40,562 nucleotides of DNA from contig JANDJK010000014.1 in the NCBI GenBank assembly GCA_024330925.1, positions 1 through 40,562 of the forward strand, given 5' to 3'. The position numbers and the translations under genes are program-made. The notes beneath the pieces were generated by a model. That model made no database searches and was not told the DNA's origin. It saw nothing but the letters and a program-made list of their open reading frames with translations. This DNA comes from Nitrospira sp. (GTDB lineage Bacteria; Nitrospirota; Nitrospiria; Nitrospirales; Nitrospiraceae). This document shows positions 17,263 through 28,214 of this stretch, in pieces; positions within the stretch are counted from its first letter, which is position 1; each line of letters starts with the position of its first letter.

Positions 17263-19713
17263 ATGGTGGACCACGTCTTTCCCCATTCTTCTTCCTCCTC
17301 CCCGTCGGAGACGGGTGGCCATTTTCCCTACCTGCCGCCGGTCGACCAACAGATGGAACTGATGTTGGACATCGATCAGGAGGACTATCGGTTTGCACTC
17401 GAACAAGCCTCTGACATCATCTGCCGTACCAACCTTTCCGGACGCATCACCTTTATCAATCCTGCGGTGACCAGAATTCTGGGGTATGCGATGGTAGAGG
17501 TGCTGGGCCATCACATCACAGAGTTCATTCGGGAGGACTACCGTGGCAAGGTCTGGTGGTTTCACGTCCGGCAGTTCCTGCGAGGCCGTCCCTCCAGCTA
17601 TCTCGAACTGCCGTTGATCTCGCGAAGGGGGCAAGAAGTCTGGGCCGGTCAGAACGTGCAACTGTTGCAGCGAGGCGAGGAAGTAATCGGTTTCCAGGCA
17701 GTGGTGCGGGATATTTCTTCGATTAAACAGGCCGAGCAGGCACGTCGCGCCAGCGAAGAGAAGCTGCAAAGTTTTTTCCATGACGCCCCAATCATGTATT
17801 TCACGCTAGATAAGGCAGGAACGATTTTGTCTGTCAATCGATCGGGGGCTGAGCAGCTTGGCTATACCGTCAGTGAATTGGTTGGACGGTCGATCTTGGA
17901 TGTGTTTGTGCCGGAGGATCGCACAAGGGCAGAGAAGCAGATGGCGGCTTGTCTGGCCAGCCCGGGTGTGGAATACGAATGGGAGCTGCGAAAAGCTCGG
18001 AAAGACGGAGTCCTGCTCCAGGTCCATGGGCGCACGCGCGCCGTTCCTGGCAGCGATGGCCAGCCTGTCATGCTGGTGGTTGGTCAGGACATCTCTGAAC
18101 GGGTTCGGCATGAGCAGGCGCTCAAAGAAATCTATCAACAGCTTGAACACCGGGTGAATGAGCGAACTAGCGAGTTGCTGGCGACGAATGAGGTACTGCG
18201 TCAGACGACCTCACAGCTTCAAACGCTGATCGAAGAAGCTCCTTTTGCGATCATCGAGCTTGATGAACAGGCCACAGTGATTAGTTGGAATGCCGCTGCA
18301 TCGCGCATCTTCGGATGGACGGAACAAGAAGTGGTGGGTCGGGAATTGCCCTACATCCCTCCTGGTGACCAGGATGAAGAACAATCGCGTCATCTTTGGC
18401 AATCGATCCTGAACGGCCTTCCCGTTCGCAATGTCGAGGTACGACGGCGGCGGAAGGACGGCACGATTGTAGAAGTCAGCTTCTGGGGAGTACCGCGCCG
18501 AAATGCTGAAGGGCGGGTGACGGGGGTGTTGGCGTTTTGTATTGATATCACGGAACAAAAACGATTGGAGCAACAGTTCCGCCAAGCTCAAAAGATGGAA
18601 GCGATCGGTCGTCTGGGCGGAGGAGTGGCTCACGATTTCAACAATCTGTTAACCGTCATCAACGGCTGTAGCGCCCTGTTGCTTGACCGGGTGAGACGGG
18701 AGGATCCGCTCTATCACTTGATCGATGAAATTGCCAAAGCCGGAGCCAGGGCTGCGGATCTGACCAGGCAGCTCCTGGCGTTCAGCCGGCAGCAAGTGCT
18801 CAAGCCGCAGCGCGTCAATTTAAATGACTCGCTCAGGGCCATTGCCTCCATGCTTAAACGGCTGATGGGTGAGGATATCGAAGTCGTACTGGAGCTGGAT
18901 CCTGGTCTTTGGCCGATTCAGGTGGACAAGGGGCAGCTTGATCAGGTCATCATGAATCTAGCGGTCAATGCAAGGGATGCCATGCCGGATGGTGGTAAAC
19001 TGACGCTGTCGACAGCCAATTTTGTCTTGCATGCGTGGACGCCGGTGTCCAACCCCCTGTTCATGCCTGGCGAGTATGTGCAATTGACCGTTCGGGATAC
19101 TGGCTGCGGGATGGATCACGACGTGCGTTCCCACCTCTTTGAGCCCTTTTTTACCACGAAGGAAGAAGGCAAGGGAACCGGACTGGGGTTGGCGACTGTC
19201 TATGGGATTGTCAAGCAGAGCCGGGGAGTGATTTTTGTCGACAGTGCGCCAGGGAAGGGCACAACGTTCGATCTCTATTTTCCACGCTTTGTCGAGCAGG
19301 AGACAGAGGCGGCCTCCCTTGCTACCCCTCGCCCCCGACGTGGAGGCGAGCGTGTCCTCTTGGTGGAAGACCAAGAGGCGGTGCGCGATGTCGTCAGCCT
19401 GGCGCTCGAAGAATATGGCTATCAGGTGTTCAAGGCGGCTAATGGGGACGAGGCCCTGCGGTTGGCGGCTGTTCTATCTCATCCGATCGACGTGCTTGTA
19501 ACGGATGTTGTGATGCCTCGCTTGACGGGGCCAATGGTGGCGGAGCAGCTTCGGCAGCGGTGGCCAGAGTTGAAGGTCCTGTTCATGTCTGGTTATACAG
19601 AGCGGGTCAAACCGACGTTTCTCAACTCCCCGGGGACCCTCTTTATGCAGAAACCATTTCTGCCCACCGAATTGGTTACCCAACTCCGCCGCTTGCTCGA
19701 CGAGTCGAGCTAA
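17263..19713 (+). CDS. PAS-domain hybrid sensor histidine kinase with C-terminal receiver
   Basis: An 816-residue cytoplasmic hybrid kinase with no membrane segments. In order: a variable N-terminus, PAS at about 40-150, PAS at about 165-285, a short coiled-coil (KEIYQQLEHRVNERTSELLATN), PAS at about 315-435, HisKA with the phosphorylated His at 457 (GGVAHDFNNLLTVING), and a HATPase with N-box NLAVNARDAMPDGG, DTGCGMD and GKGTGLGLATVYGIVKQSRG. The C-terminal receiver has acidic LVEDQE, phospho-acceptor Asp748 (VTDVVMP) and the Lys of QKPF. The H-box and GLGLATVYGIV style is that of the NtrB/Cys-like PAS kinases. No separate output regulator is adjacent. The start ATG 17263 has no clear ribosome-binding site; ATG 17353 is an alternative. 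The signal is unknown; PAS domains commonly sense redox state, light or small ligands. Confidence 0.93.
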   Translation: MVDHVFPHSSSSSPSETGGHFPYLPPVDQQMELMLDIDQEDYRFALEQASDIICRTNLSGRITFINPAVTRILGYAMVEVLGHHITEFIREDYRGKVWWFHVRQFLRGRPSSYLELPLISRRGQEVWAGQNVQLLQRGEEVIGFQAVVRDISSIKQAEQARRASEEKLQSFFHDAPIMYFTLDKAGTILSVNRSGAEQLGYTVSELVGRSILDVFVPEDRTRAEKQMAACLASPGVEYEWELRKARKDGVLLQVHGRTRAVPGSDGQPVMLVVGQDISERVRHEQALKEIYQQLEHRVNERTSELLATNEVLRQTTSQLQTLIEEAPFAIIELDEQATVISWNAAASRIFGWTEQEVVGRELPYIPPGDQDEEQSRHLWQSILNGLPVRNVEVRRRRKDGTIVEVSFWGVPRRNAEGRVTGVLAFCIDITEQKRLEQQFRQAQKMEAIGRLGGGVAHDFNNLLTVINGCSALLLDRVRREDPLYHLIDEIAKAGARAADLTRQLLAFSRQQVLKPQRVNLNDSLRAIASMLKRLMGEDIEVVLELDPGLWPIQVDKGQLDQVIMNLAVNARDAMPDGGKLTLSTANFVLHAWTPVSNPLFMPGEYVQLTVRDTGCGMDHDVRSHLFEPFFTTKEEGKGTGLGLATVYGIVKQSRGVIFVDSAPGKGTTFDLYFPRFVEQETEAASLATPRPRRGGERVLLVEDQEAVRDVVSLALEEYGYQVFKAANGDEALRLAAVLSHPIDVLVTDVVMPRLTGPMVAEQLRQRWPELKVLFMSGYTERVKPTFLNSPGTLFMQKPFLPTELVTQLRRLLDESS

Positions 19714-19782
19714 GGAGACGACACAAGTCTGGAAGATGGGGGTGATCCTGTCTTGTTGAAAAGCACCTCGTCAGGGGGCGTC

Positions 19783-20874
19783 CTAACTGTACTGGTCCCA
19801 TGTGTCGCACTGTTTGATTGCCCAAAAGACCGCCTCTTTGAGTTGTTTGAGCACCATGTTCTCCGGATCGCGAATGGCTTGGAGTTTTCTATCCAGGTCA
19901 TATAACGGTTGAATCGATCGTTTATCGGGAATCTTGCCGAGTGCCCAGGCGACCTCCGTTAGCACCACCCAGTCCGTATGAGGGTCCTGTAGTTTGGCCA
20001 ACAAGGGGGGAACGACCGAGGCATCGCCTGCAATGCCCCCAATCTGCCCAAGCCCCTTGGCTGCCGCGGCTTGAATTTCAATCTGCGGCGAGGAATTTAA
20101 AATGTTAATGAGAAGCGGAATGCTGTCCCGCCCCAGATTGCCGATGGCGACGAGTGCTTGAGTAGCAAGGTCGCGATCTTTGAGCACCTCCTTGAGTTTG
20201 GGCAAGGCTTCGTCTGCCTGCATTTCTCCGAGCAGAGAGATGATCAGAATCTTTCTTTTCTGACTGGTATCAGGGGCGTCCAGCAACGCCAGCAGCCGTT
20301 CTGGCTGGCCCCATTCCGCTGCCAGGAAAAGCGGGAATTCGTGCCGTTCCAGTTCTTCCTTTAGCTGATCGAGGGCATAAGCTCCGGGATCTGCGACATG
20401 GGCTGCTTGAGCGGCGGCTACAGCGTCCTCGAATTCCGTCCGTACCTCCTTTTGCCATTTGATCTTCATCCCCTTCAAGAGATAGGTCAATTGGCAGGCC
20501 GGACCTTTCCACAACCGGACAGGGGCGTCGGGGAGGTCGGCATCACCTCCAGCCGCTGTTGTACCTTCCCACGTTTTCTGTTGTTCGCACTTCACGCGCA
20601 AGACGACGTCATGGGGATCGTCACGGTTCAAAACAACGGTGTATCCAATTTCGCGGAGCCGGCGTGAGATGGTCTGCACAAGAGGGTCGGCATCCGCCGT
20701 ACCCTTGTCCGTTAAGGCGAGAACCTCCACCAGGACGGTTCGAATGTTGGCTAACTGGGATTTCTGCTCAGGCGTGAAATAATCACGGTAAGCCCATGCT
20801 GGTATTCCTAGCAAGGAGAAAGACAGCAGAACGGCAATCGTTGTTGCTGTTGATGAAGGTGATGACGCACTCAT
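19783..20874 (-). CDS. Exported HEAT-repeat protein
   Basis: The frame extends to 20958, but ATG 20874 is preferred: GGGGGAA lies just upstream and the product then starts with a clean signal peptide (ATTIAVLLSFSLLGIPAWA, likely cleaved after AWA). The 363-residue protein has an N-terminal domain of about 150 residues, including RRLREIGYTVVLNRDDPHDVVLRVKCEQ, followed by HEAT/PBS-type helical repeats (LLGEMQADEALPKLKEVL, ALVAIGNLGRDSIPLLINIL, AAKGLGQIGG, VAWALGKIPDKRSIQPL). HEAT repeats are protein-binding scaffolds. The signal peptide places it in the periplasm. No catalytic motif is seen, and the partner is not known. Confidence 0.75.
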   Translation of the reverse strand: MSASSPSSTATTIAVLLSFSLLGIPAWAYRDYFTPEQKSQLANIRTVLVEVLALTDKGTADADPLVQTISRRLREIGYTVVLNRDDPHDVVLRVKCEQQKTWEGTTAAGGDADLPDAPVRLWKGPACQLTYLLKGMKIKWQKEVRTEFEDAVAAAQAAHVADPGAYALDQLKEELERHEFPLFLAAEWGQPERLLALLDAPDTSQKRKILIISLLGEMQADEALPKLKEVLKDRDLATQALVAIGNLGRDSIPLLINILNSSPQIEIQAAAAKGLGQIGGIAGDASVVPPLLAKLQDPHTDWVVLTEVAWALGKIPDKRSIQPLYDLDRKLQAIRDPENMVLKQLKEAVFWAIKQCDTWDQYS

Positions 20875-20996
20875 GGGTTCCCCCTTTCTATGTGATAGCC
20901 ACCAATGTTGAGGCACATGTACTGAGATGAGAGAGGCTGTGCCAGGGTGGTCGGGCAAAGATGTCGGGGGATAGATAGGCCCTCCACCCCATGCTT

Positions 20997-21002
20997 ATTA
21001 TA
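20997..21002 (-). promoter_or_regulatory. Candidate -10 box for the HEAT-repeat gene
   Basis: On the minus strand this reads TATAAT, a perfect sigma-70 -10 hexamer, about 120 bases upstream of ATG 20874. No good -35 hexamer occurs at the normal spacing; TTGACT at 21038-21033 is about 30 bases away and too far. Confidence 0.3.
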
Positions 21003-21381
21003 CTTGTCTCACCAAGACCTGCGCATCGTGAGAGTCAAGGTAATGAGAGGAACCGAAACGAGAAGATGAGTAGCGAAAAAATACATTCGTTCGCTCCGCC
21101 TCTGAGCTGCCCAGGCTGCCATTGGTGGAAAGCCAAGGAGGGAGATACATTCGGTTAGCATTGCTAATTGACGAGGGGCTGGTGGATTGGTCGGCAGAGC
21201 GCGAGGCGATTTGTTGAGGCCATGGGGCGCTGATGTAGAGGTCCAGAAACAGTGAGTCTCCCTATGAAGCAGAGGCAGAACCCTGTGCCTATCCCATATC
21301 CCGCGCACCATCGGTCAGCTCCCCTCTGGACCGTCCATCCCCTGCAATCCAGGGGCCACAGGTCCTGATGTAGACACTGGA

Positions 21382-21411
21382 TTGACAGCCGGTTGCCAGC
21401 AATGGTAGGTT
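21382..21411 (+). promoter_or_regulatory. Candidate promoter of the atpHAGDC genes
   Basis: TTGACA, a perfect -35 hexamer, at 21382-21387 is followed after 18 bases by the weak -10 TAGGTT at 21406-21411. This lies about 70 bases upstream of the atpH start. The weak -10 leaves this uncertain. Confidence 0.35.
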
Positions 21412-21481
21412 GGTCGCCCGGTTGTCGTGCGTTTCGCGCGAGCGATTGTGGTATGTCTGGCTGAGTGAAAAGTGGAACAAC

Positions 21482-22021
21482 GTGATTAAGACGGCAGTTG
21501 CGCGGCGTTACGCACGGGCGCTCTTCGAGCTCCTCGATCCAGCCACCATCGAAGCAACCCAGGAGACCCTCAACGGACTTGGGCGAGCGCTGAAGGAGTC
21601 AGCAGACCTTCGCTATGTGCTGGCCTCGCCAACGTTTGCCGCTGAGGAAAAAATGGCGGTTCTTGCCGAGTTAAGCGGGCGGTTCCATTGTCCGCCAGAG
21701 GGGACAGCTTTCCTCGGGCAGTTGGTCAGGAAGCATCGAATTGGGTTGTTGCCAGAGATTGCTGAAGCGTTCAGGAGATTGGTCGATCAGGCAAAAAGAG
21801 TGCAGCGGGTTGCAGTGTGGTCAGCCCGAGCGCTCTCCCCTGATGAACAAGAGCAGATGATGGCGAGGCTGCGAGAGGCTCTGAAGCAAGAAGTGGCAGT
21901 GACGTTTCACACTGATGTTGGTTTGCTCGCCGGCATAAGGATCCAAATTGGGAACAAGGAGATTGATGGCACGGTGCGGGGTCGCTTGCAAGCAATCCGG
22001 TCGTTGTTGGTCCAGGCATAG
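21482..22021 (+). CDS. atpH: ATP synthase F1 delta subunit
   Basis: The frame extends to 21410, but GTG 21482 gives the family-typical start (V/M-IKTAVARRYARALFELL) and a normal 179-residue length. The delta subunit (OSCP) joins the alpha3-beta3 head to the peripheral stalk. The C-terminal block HTDVGLLAGIRIQIGNKEIDGTV matches the conserved delta signature. It is the first gene of the F1 cluster. The expected atpF neighbour is missing; upstream is a 600-base gap and an unrelated gene on the other strand. Confidence 0.94.
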   Translation: MIKTAVARRYARALFELLDPATIEATQETLNGLGRALKESADLRYVLASPTFAAEEKMAVLAELSGRFHCPPEGTAFLGQLVRKHRIGLLPEIAEAFRRLVDQAKRVQRVAVWSARALSPDEQEQMMARLREALKQEVAVTFHTDVGLLAGIRIQIGNKEIDGTVRGRLQAIRSLLVQA

Positions 22022-22078
22022 CCAATTCTGACGAAGCTGGTAACGAGCGCCCCTGTTCTGGTGGACGAAGGAGTATCC

Positions 22079-23599
22079 ATGCAAATCAAGGCTGATGAAA
22101 TCAGTGCCATTATCAAAGAAAAGATTCGGGGCTTCGACAAACAGATCGATGTCAAAGAAACAGGGTCTGTCATTCAAGTCGGGGACGGCATTGCCAAGGT
22201 CTACGGGCTTGACGGGGCGATGGCAGGAGAGATGCTGGAGTTCCCCGGGGGACTCTACGGGATCGCACTCAACCTCGAAGAGGACAATGTTGGCGTTGTG
22301 CTCATGGGGGAAGACATCGGGATCAAGGAGGGAGATCCGGTCAAGCGCACGGGCCGTATTGCCGAAGTGCCGGTGGGCGAAGAGTTAGTAGGGCGGGTCG
22401 TCAACGCCATTGGGCAACCCATCGATGGCAAGGGCCCAATCAAGGCCAAAAGATTTTCCCGTATCGAAGTGGTGGCGCCGGGTGTGCACACTCGGCAATC
22501 GGTACGAGAGCCATTACAAACTGGCATTAAAGCCATTGATGCGATGATCCCAATCGGACGGGGGCAGCGTGAGCTGATCATTGGCGACCGGCAAACGGGG
22601 AAAACGGCGATCGCTGTCGATACCATCATCAATCAGCGAGGGCAGGGAGTCTTTTGCATTTACGTGGCTATCGGCCAAAAACGGTCGACTGTGGCGCGGG
22701 TTGTCAAGACGCTGGAAGAGCATCACGCAATGGACTACAGCATCGTGGTGTCAGCGACGGCCAGTGATCCGGCACCCATGCAGTTCCTTGCACCGTTTGC
22801 TGGTGCGGCTATCGGTGAGTACTTCCGGGACAACGCCATGCATGCCTTAATTGTGTATGACGATTTGTCGAAACATGCGGTTGCCTACCGGCAGTTGTCA
22901 CTGTTGCTGCGCCGACCGCCCGGACGCGAGGCTTACCCAGGTGACGTGTTCTATCTGCACTCCAGACTGCTTGAACGGGCTGCTAAGCTAAACGACAAGC
23001 TGGGGGGTGGAAGTTTGACTGCCTTGCCGATCATTGAGACGCAGGCTGGTGACGTATCAGCCTATATTCCGACCAACGTTATCTCCATCACGGATGGTCA
23101 GATCTATCTCGGGAGCGACCTCTTTTATTCTGGTGTTCGGCCAGCGATTAATGTTGGTCTTTCCGTTTCCCGGGTGGGAGGAGCTGCGCAAATCAAGACG
23201 ATGAAGCAAGTAGCGGGAACGCTGCGGCTCGATTTAGCTCAATATCGAGAAATGGCAGCCTTCGCGCAATTTGGAAGCGAATTGGACAAGGCCACGCAGA
23301 TGCAGTTGGCGCGAGGGGTTCGGATGGTGGAGCTGCTCAAGCAGGGGCAGTATCAGCCGATGCCCGTGGCCGATCAGGTGCTTTCAATCTTCGCCGGCGT
23401 CAACGGATTTCTCGATGATGTTGCGGTTGAGCAAGTGCAGCAGTTTGAGGCGGACTTGCTGCACTATATCCGGCAACACCATCCGGAGTTGCGGACGGAA
23501 ATTACCACGATCAGCAAGATCGACGAGAAGGTCAGCGCCCGCCTCAAAGACATTATCACGACCTTTAAGCAGAAGATGGGATATGGGGCCAAGGCGTAA
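22079..23599 (+). CDS. atpA: ATP synthase F1 alpha subunit
   Basis: The longer frame starts at GTG 22061, but ATG 22079 is chosen because AAGGAG lies six bases upstream and it starts [16 protein letters not shown]. The protein has 506 residues, the usual size. The P-loop GDRQTGKT is at residues 169-176. [20 protein letters not shown] and the catalytic-interface block [17 protein letters not shown] are intact, with the conserved SR of SVSRVGG. Alpha subunits bind non-catalytic nucleotides in the F1 hexamer. The gap to atpG is 94 bases. Confidence 0.97.
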   Translation: MQIKADEISAIIKEKIRGFDKQIDVKETGSVIQVGDGIAKVYGLDGAMAGEMLEFPGGLYGIALNLEEDNVGVVLMGEDIGIKEGDPVKRTGRIAEVPVGEELVGRVVNAIGQPIDGKGPIKAKRFSRIEVVAPGVHTRQSVREPLQTGIKAIDAMIPIGRGQRELIIGDRQTGKTAIAVDTIINQRGQGVFCIYVAIGQKRSTVARVVKTLEEHHAMDYSIVVSATASDPAPMQFLAPFAGAAIGEYFRDNAMHALIVYDDLSKHAVAYRQLSLLLRRPPGREAYPGDVFYLHSRLLERAAKLNDKLGGGSLTALPIIETQAGDVSAYIPTNVISITDGQIYLGSDLFYSGVRPAINVGLSVSRVGGAAQIKTMKQVAGTLRLDLAQYREMAAFAQFGSELDKATQMQLARGVRMVELLKQGQYQPMPVADQVLSIFAGVNGFLDDVAVEQVQQFEADLLHYIRQHHPELRTEITTISKIDEKVSARLKDIITTFKQKMGYGAKA

Positions 23600-23650
23600 A
23601 CGGAGAATCGGTCTGACAGAGGCCTGCTGAATTCAGTCTCGAAGGGTGGC

Positions 23651-23667
23651 GAAAGGCGACCCCTTTC
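23651..23667 (+). other. Hairpin in the atpA-atpG gap
   Basis: GAAAGG (23651-23656) pairs with CCTTTC (23662-23667) around a five-base loop. It lies 27 bases before the atpG start and has no T-tract, so it is not a classical terminator; an RNA processing or attenuation role is possible. Confidence 0.4.
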
Positions 23668-23693
23668 CGTGACCGACGGTTGAAACCAAAACC

Positions 23694-24572
23694 ATGCCAA
23701 GCCTTCAATCGCTCCGACGAAAAATTGCGGCGCTCAAGAATACACAAAAGATCACGAAGGCCATGAAGATGGTGGCTGCCGCGAAACTGAAACGGTCCCA
23801 GGACCGTATCCTAGCGGCCCGTCCCTATGCCCATAAGATGCGTGGTGTGCTGAGCAATTTGAGCCAACGAGTCAATCGGGCCGCCCATCCGCTTCTCCAA
23901 AAGCGGGAGTGCAAAACTCTTGAGGTGTTGGTGATCACCAGTGACCGGGGGTTGTGCGGGGTCTTTAACAGTAATATCGTGCGGCGAAGCGTGGAATTTA
24001 TCAGGCAGTGCGAGGCACGAGGCGTGACGGTGCACTTGAGCATTGTGGGGCGCAAAGGGCGGGAGTATTTCCGCCGCCGTGCGTGGCCGATTCGTCAGGA
24101 GTGGACCGGTATTTTTGATAAGTTGAGCTTTGAGCACGCCATCGACATCGGTGGTGATCTCATCGATCATTTTGTTCGGGGTGCGTTCGACGAACTGCAT
24201 GTTGTGTACAATGAGTTTAAATCAGCAATTCAACAGCGTGTGGTTGTTGAGCAACTGTTTCCCGTCGATGTGATCACCGAGTTCGGCGTGGTGCCGGTCG
24301 AAAGCATGGGAGGCGGAGGTTATCTCTACGAACCAAGCGAGGAGGAGCTGCTGGCTGTTCTGATGCCCAAATATTTTCAAGTCCAGACCTATCGCATTCT
24401 ATTAGAGTCTGCTGCTGCCGAGCATGGGGCGCGCATGGCCGCCATGGATGGGGCAACCCGCAATGCGGGGCAACTCATCAACAAAGTGACTCTGTATTAC
24501 AACAAAACCCGACAGGCGGCGATTACCAAGGAATTGATGGATATTGTCGGTGGTGCGGAAGCCCTCAAGTAA
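23694..24572 (+). CDS. atpG: ATP synthase F1 gamma subunit
   Basis: 292 residues, typical for the rotary central-stalk gamma subunit. The N-terminal coiled-coil signature LRRKIAALKNTQKITKAMKMVAAAKLKR and the C-terminal ATRNAGQLINKVTLYYNKTRQAAITKELMDIVGG-type block are both present, the two ends that form the rotor shaft; ITSDRGLCGVFN is also conserved. ATG 23694 has no clear ribosome-binding site, in contrast to atpA and atpD, which may contribute to lower output of this single-copy subunit. Hairpins flank the gene on both sides. Confidence 0.96.
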   Translation: MPSLQSLRRKIAALKNTQKITKAMKMVAAAKLKRSQDRILAARPYAHKMRGVLSNLSQRVNRAAHPLLQKRECKTLEVLVITSDRGLCGVFNSNIVRRSVEFIRQCEARGVTVHLSIVGRKGREYFRRRAWPIRQEWTGIFDKLSFEHAIDIGGDLIDHFVRGAFDELHVVYNEFKSAIQQRVVVEQLFPVDVITEFGVVPVESMGGGGYLYEPSEEELLAVLMPKYFQVQTYRILLESAAAEHGARMAAMDGATRNAGQLINKVTLYYNKTRQAAITKELMDIVGGAEALK

Positions 24573-24584
24573 AGGTTACTCCAA

Positions 24585-24600
24585 CCTCCAGGACTGGAGG
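24585..24600 (+). other. Hairpin in the atpG-atpD gap
   Basis: CCTCCA (24585-24590) pairs perfectly with TGGAGG (24595-24600) around a GGAC tetraloop, starting 12 bases after the atpG stop. There is no T-run, so it may protect or process the mRNA rather than end transcription. Confidence 0.45.
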
Positions 24601-24690
24601 GCAAAAGCCAGCAGCGAGCTTCGTCGCCCCAAAGAGCAGTCGCGGCCGATCATGAGGTGAAGAACCCTAGACATGGTGTAGAGAAGGTGA

Positions 24691-26136
<1,446 letters not shown>

Positions 26137-26178
26137 GAAACCAGTAGGGCGCAGAGGAGCGAGAAAGTTCAAGGGAAT

Positions 26179-26601
26179 ATGGCGGGAACAATCCTTCTAG
26201 AGGTTGTCACACCGGAAAAGCTCCTGTTGAGTCAGCAGGTCGATGAGGTCATCGCACCAGGGCTGGAAGGAGATTTTGGGGTCTTACCTGGTCATTGCCA
26301 TTTCCTGTCCATGTTGCGTATTGGTGAACTGCGATATCGTGTCGGTGAGCAGGTCAACCACATGGCTGTGCTCTGGGGATATGCAGAGGTGACGCCGACC
26401 AAGGTTACCATTATGGCGGAAATTGCTGAGAAAGCCGAGGACATTGATGTCGAGCGAGCCACCGCCAAGCTAGAGGAAGCAGAGCGCCGGCTGAAACAGG
26501 GAGGACTGCCGTCCGATGTCAAAGAAGCTCAAATCAGCTTGGAGAAGGCCCGGCTGCGCAAAAAGATTGCGGAGCGGGCTCGAAAAGTCGCCCGCCCCTA
26601 A
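26179..26601 (+). CDS. atpC: ATP synthase epsilon subunit
   Basis: 140 residues. The N-terminal beta-sandwich carries the family pattern VVTPEKLLLSQQVDEVIAPGLEGDFGVLPGH, and the C-terminal helical hairpin (ATAKLEEAERRLKQGG to KARLRKKIAERARK) is the part that can inhibit the rotor. Start ATG 26179 follows AAGGGAA. It ends the F1 cluster, as is usual. Confidence 0.95.
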   Translation: MAGTILLEVVTPEKLLLSQQVDEVIAPGLEGDFGVLPGHCHFLSMLRIGELRYRVGEQVNHMAVLWGYAEVTPTKVTIMAEIAEKAEDIDVERATAKLEEAERRLKQGGLPSDVKEAQISLEKARLRKKIAERARKVARP

Positions 26602-26649
26602 TTGCCTGTCCCTCTCTCGATCGAGTCTTGGCGCTTGCCGGGCATTCAG

Positions 26650-26670
26650 ATCGTCTCTGGTACGATTTCT
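26650..26670 (+). terminator. Weak candidate terminator after atpC
   Basis: ATCGT (26650-26654) and ACGAT (26662-26666) form a short stem followed by a T-rich stretch (TTTCTTGT). The stem is only five pairs, so this is tentative, but it lies in the 186-base gap between atpC and the rluD-like gene. Confidence 0.25.
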
Positions 26671-26787
26671 TGTCGTCTCCTGACACTTGAGAGCAAGTGG
26701 GAGTAGTGTACCGTAGGTTCTTGTTGGTGCCTGCGTGCGCTCGGCGGGGCGGGACCGCTCGTATGCTCCTTAGCAAGAGGCGCGACC

Positions 26788-27741
26788 ATGATCACGGAGT
26801 TCATCATTACTGCTGGTGAACAACCGAAGCGCTTGGATGTCTTTCTTGCCAACCATGAACGGGCAATCTCTCGGTCTGCCTTGCAACGGTTGATCGAACT
26901 GGGCCGGATCCGAGTCAACCAGGCTGTGGTCAAACCGAGCCACAAGATCAGGCCGGGAGATACTATCACGATGGAGATCCCCAAGCCAGAACCGTTGGAA
27001 ATCAAGGGGGAACCGATCCCGCTACAGGTGCTGTACGAAGACGAGGTTGTACTAGTCTTGTACAAACCAGCGGGCATTGTGGTTCATCCGGCACCGGGCA
27101 ATTGGAACGGTACCTTGGTGAATGCCTTGCTGCATTATTTCGCCGTTTCGGGAGGTACGTTCTCTACTATTGGAGGCAAGGAACGGCCGGGGCTTGTCCA
27201 TCGTCTTGATAAGGACACTTCTGGCGTCATGGTGGTGGCCAAAACCGATCAGGCCCATCGACATTTGGCGTCGCAATTTCAACAGCATACTGTGACCAGG
27301 GTCTATGAGGCTCTGGTGTGGGGAGTGCCGAAGAAAAGCCATGGCGTAATTACATTGGCGATCGGGCGAGATGTGAAAGAACGTAAGAAATTCTCGATGC
27401 GAACGTCTCGGCCCAAGGAAGCCATCACGGCCTATCACGTTGAGCGGCGCTATGGCACGGTCGCATCTCATCTCGTGCTCCATCCTCGAACGGGCCGCAC
27501 CCATCAATTACGAGTGCACCTTCAGTTGTTGGGGCATCCGATTTTAGGCGATCCTACGTATGGCGGAACCAAGGTCAAAACAATCGGTCCCCTTCTCATT
27601 CCGCGGGTGATGCTCCATGCAAGAACATTGGGCTTTCACCATCCCTGTACGGGTGAGTTTCGAGAGTTTAGCTATGATTGGCCTGCGGATATGAAGACTG
27701 TAGCGCAAGCGCTCGAGGGGATCGGACAAAATCACTCGTAG
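26788..27741 (+). CDS. RluD-type 23S rRNA pseudouridine synthase (RluA family)
   Basis: 317 residues. An N-terminal S4 RNA-binding domain covers about 14-75 (RLDVFLANHERAISRSALQRLIELGRI). The catalytic domain has HRLDKDTSGVMVVAKT, with the catalytic Asp at residue 141 in HRLD, and RTGRTHQLRVHLQLLGHPILGDPTYG, the family's second hallmark. Such enzymes isomerise specific uridines in 23S rRNA; RluD-type members modify helix 69, but RluD cannot be told with certainty from RluC or RluB without alignment. ATG 26788 follows AAGAGGCG. Confidence 0.9.
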   Translation: MITEFIITAGEQPKRLDVFLANHERAISRSALQRLIELGRIRVNQAVVKPSHKIRPGDTITMEIPKPEPLEIKGEPIPLQVLYEDEVVLVLYKPAGIVVHPAPGNWNGTLVNALLHYFAVSGGTFSTIGGKERPGLVHRLDKDTSGVMVVAKTDQAHRHLASQFQQHTVTRVYEALVWGVPKKSHGVITLAIGRDVKERKKFSMRTSRPKEAITAYHVERRYGTVASHLVLHPRTGRTHQLRVHLQLLGHPILGDPTYGGTKVKTIGPLLIPRVMLHARTLGFHHPCTGEFREFSYDWPADMKTVAQALEGIGQNHS

Positions 27742-27759
27742 GGGGAGGGCGTTCGTAAC

Positions 27760-28179
27760 ATGGAGACCGGAGACCTCCTAGATGCAATTGGCGGTCTCAT
27801 CTCGTGGCTCAAAGAGTATGCGGCCAAGCTACCCGCCGTCGTTCATTTGGCTATTGCTCCGACCGGGGTCAAACCCTCTGCAGCCGCCATCGAGGCATAC
27901 GACGATACGGTGATGCGTCTACGGACCAGAATTGCTGGAACGTCGTACAAACATCTGGGCACACCGTTGCTTGAGTCCCTTGAGGCATTCGAGTCTGGGC
28001 GATTGCTGGGGGCGGTCCAGCCGCTGTTGGTTTTGCTGGATCAGATGGAGCAGATGATAAAGGATAACCAGATCGAAGCAAAACCATCTGATGAGGAGCG
28101 ACTGGCTGAATACCGTCGGTCGCTGCGCAAGATTATGCCTGGCAATAAGCCAGAGTTGGAAGAGCCGCGGCGCGCTTGA
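27760..28179 (+). CDS. Hypothetical helical protein
   Basis: 139 residues, begun at ATG 27760 after GGGGGAGGG. The sequence is almost entirely predicted helix with no membrane segment; hydrophobic positions recur through ESLEAFESGRLLGAVQPLLVLLDQMEQMIKDNQ, and the tail is charged. I do not recognise the family. It follows the RluD-type gene by 18 bases and may be cotranscribed. It converges with the zinc-ribbon gene; a five-base inverted repeat (GTCTC/GAGAC, 28198-28215) lies between them. Confidence 0.6.
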   Translation: METGDLLDAIGGLISWLKEYAAKLPAVVHLAIAPTGVKPSAAAIEAYDDTVMRLRTRIAGTSYKHLGTPLLESLEAFESGRLLGAVQPLLVLLDQMEQMIKDNQIEAKPSDEERLAEYRRSLRKIMPGNKPELEEPRRA

Positions 28180-28214
28180 TGGTCGTGTAATCCGCTGGTC
28201 TCGAGGCAGAGAGA

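Larger units (their letters stand above)
20875..21481. other. Divergent intergenic region between the HEAT-repeat gene and atpH
   Basis: About 600 bases without a convincing gene; it must hold promoters for both flanking transcription units. Frames on either strand are short and lack ribosome-binding sites. Candidate promoters are listed separately. The length is notable because atpH is normally preceded closely by atpF and other F0 genes, and none of these is here. Confidence 0.55.

Noticed and set aside
16912..17781. Minus-strand open frame (289 residues) reaching from the gene-poor region into the kinase gene
   Set aside because: Most of it is antisense to the kinase PAS region, and it has no domain or ribosome-binding site.
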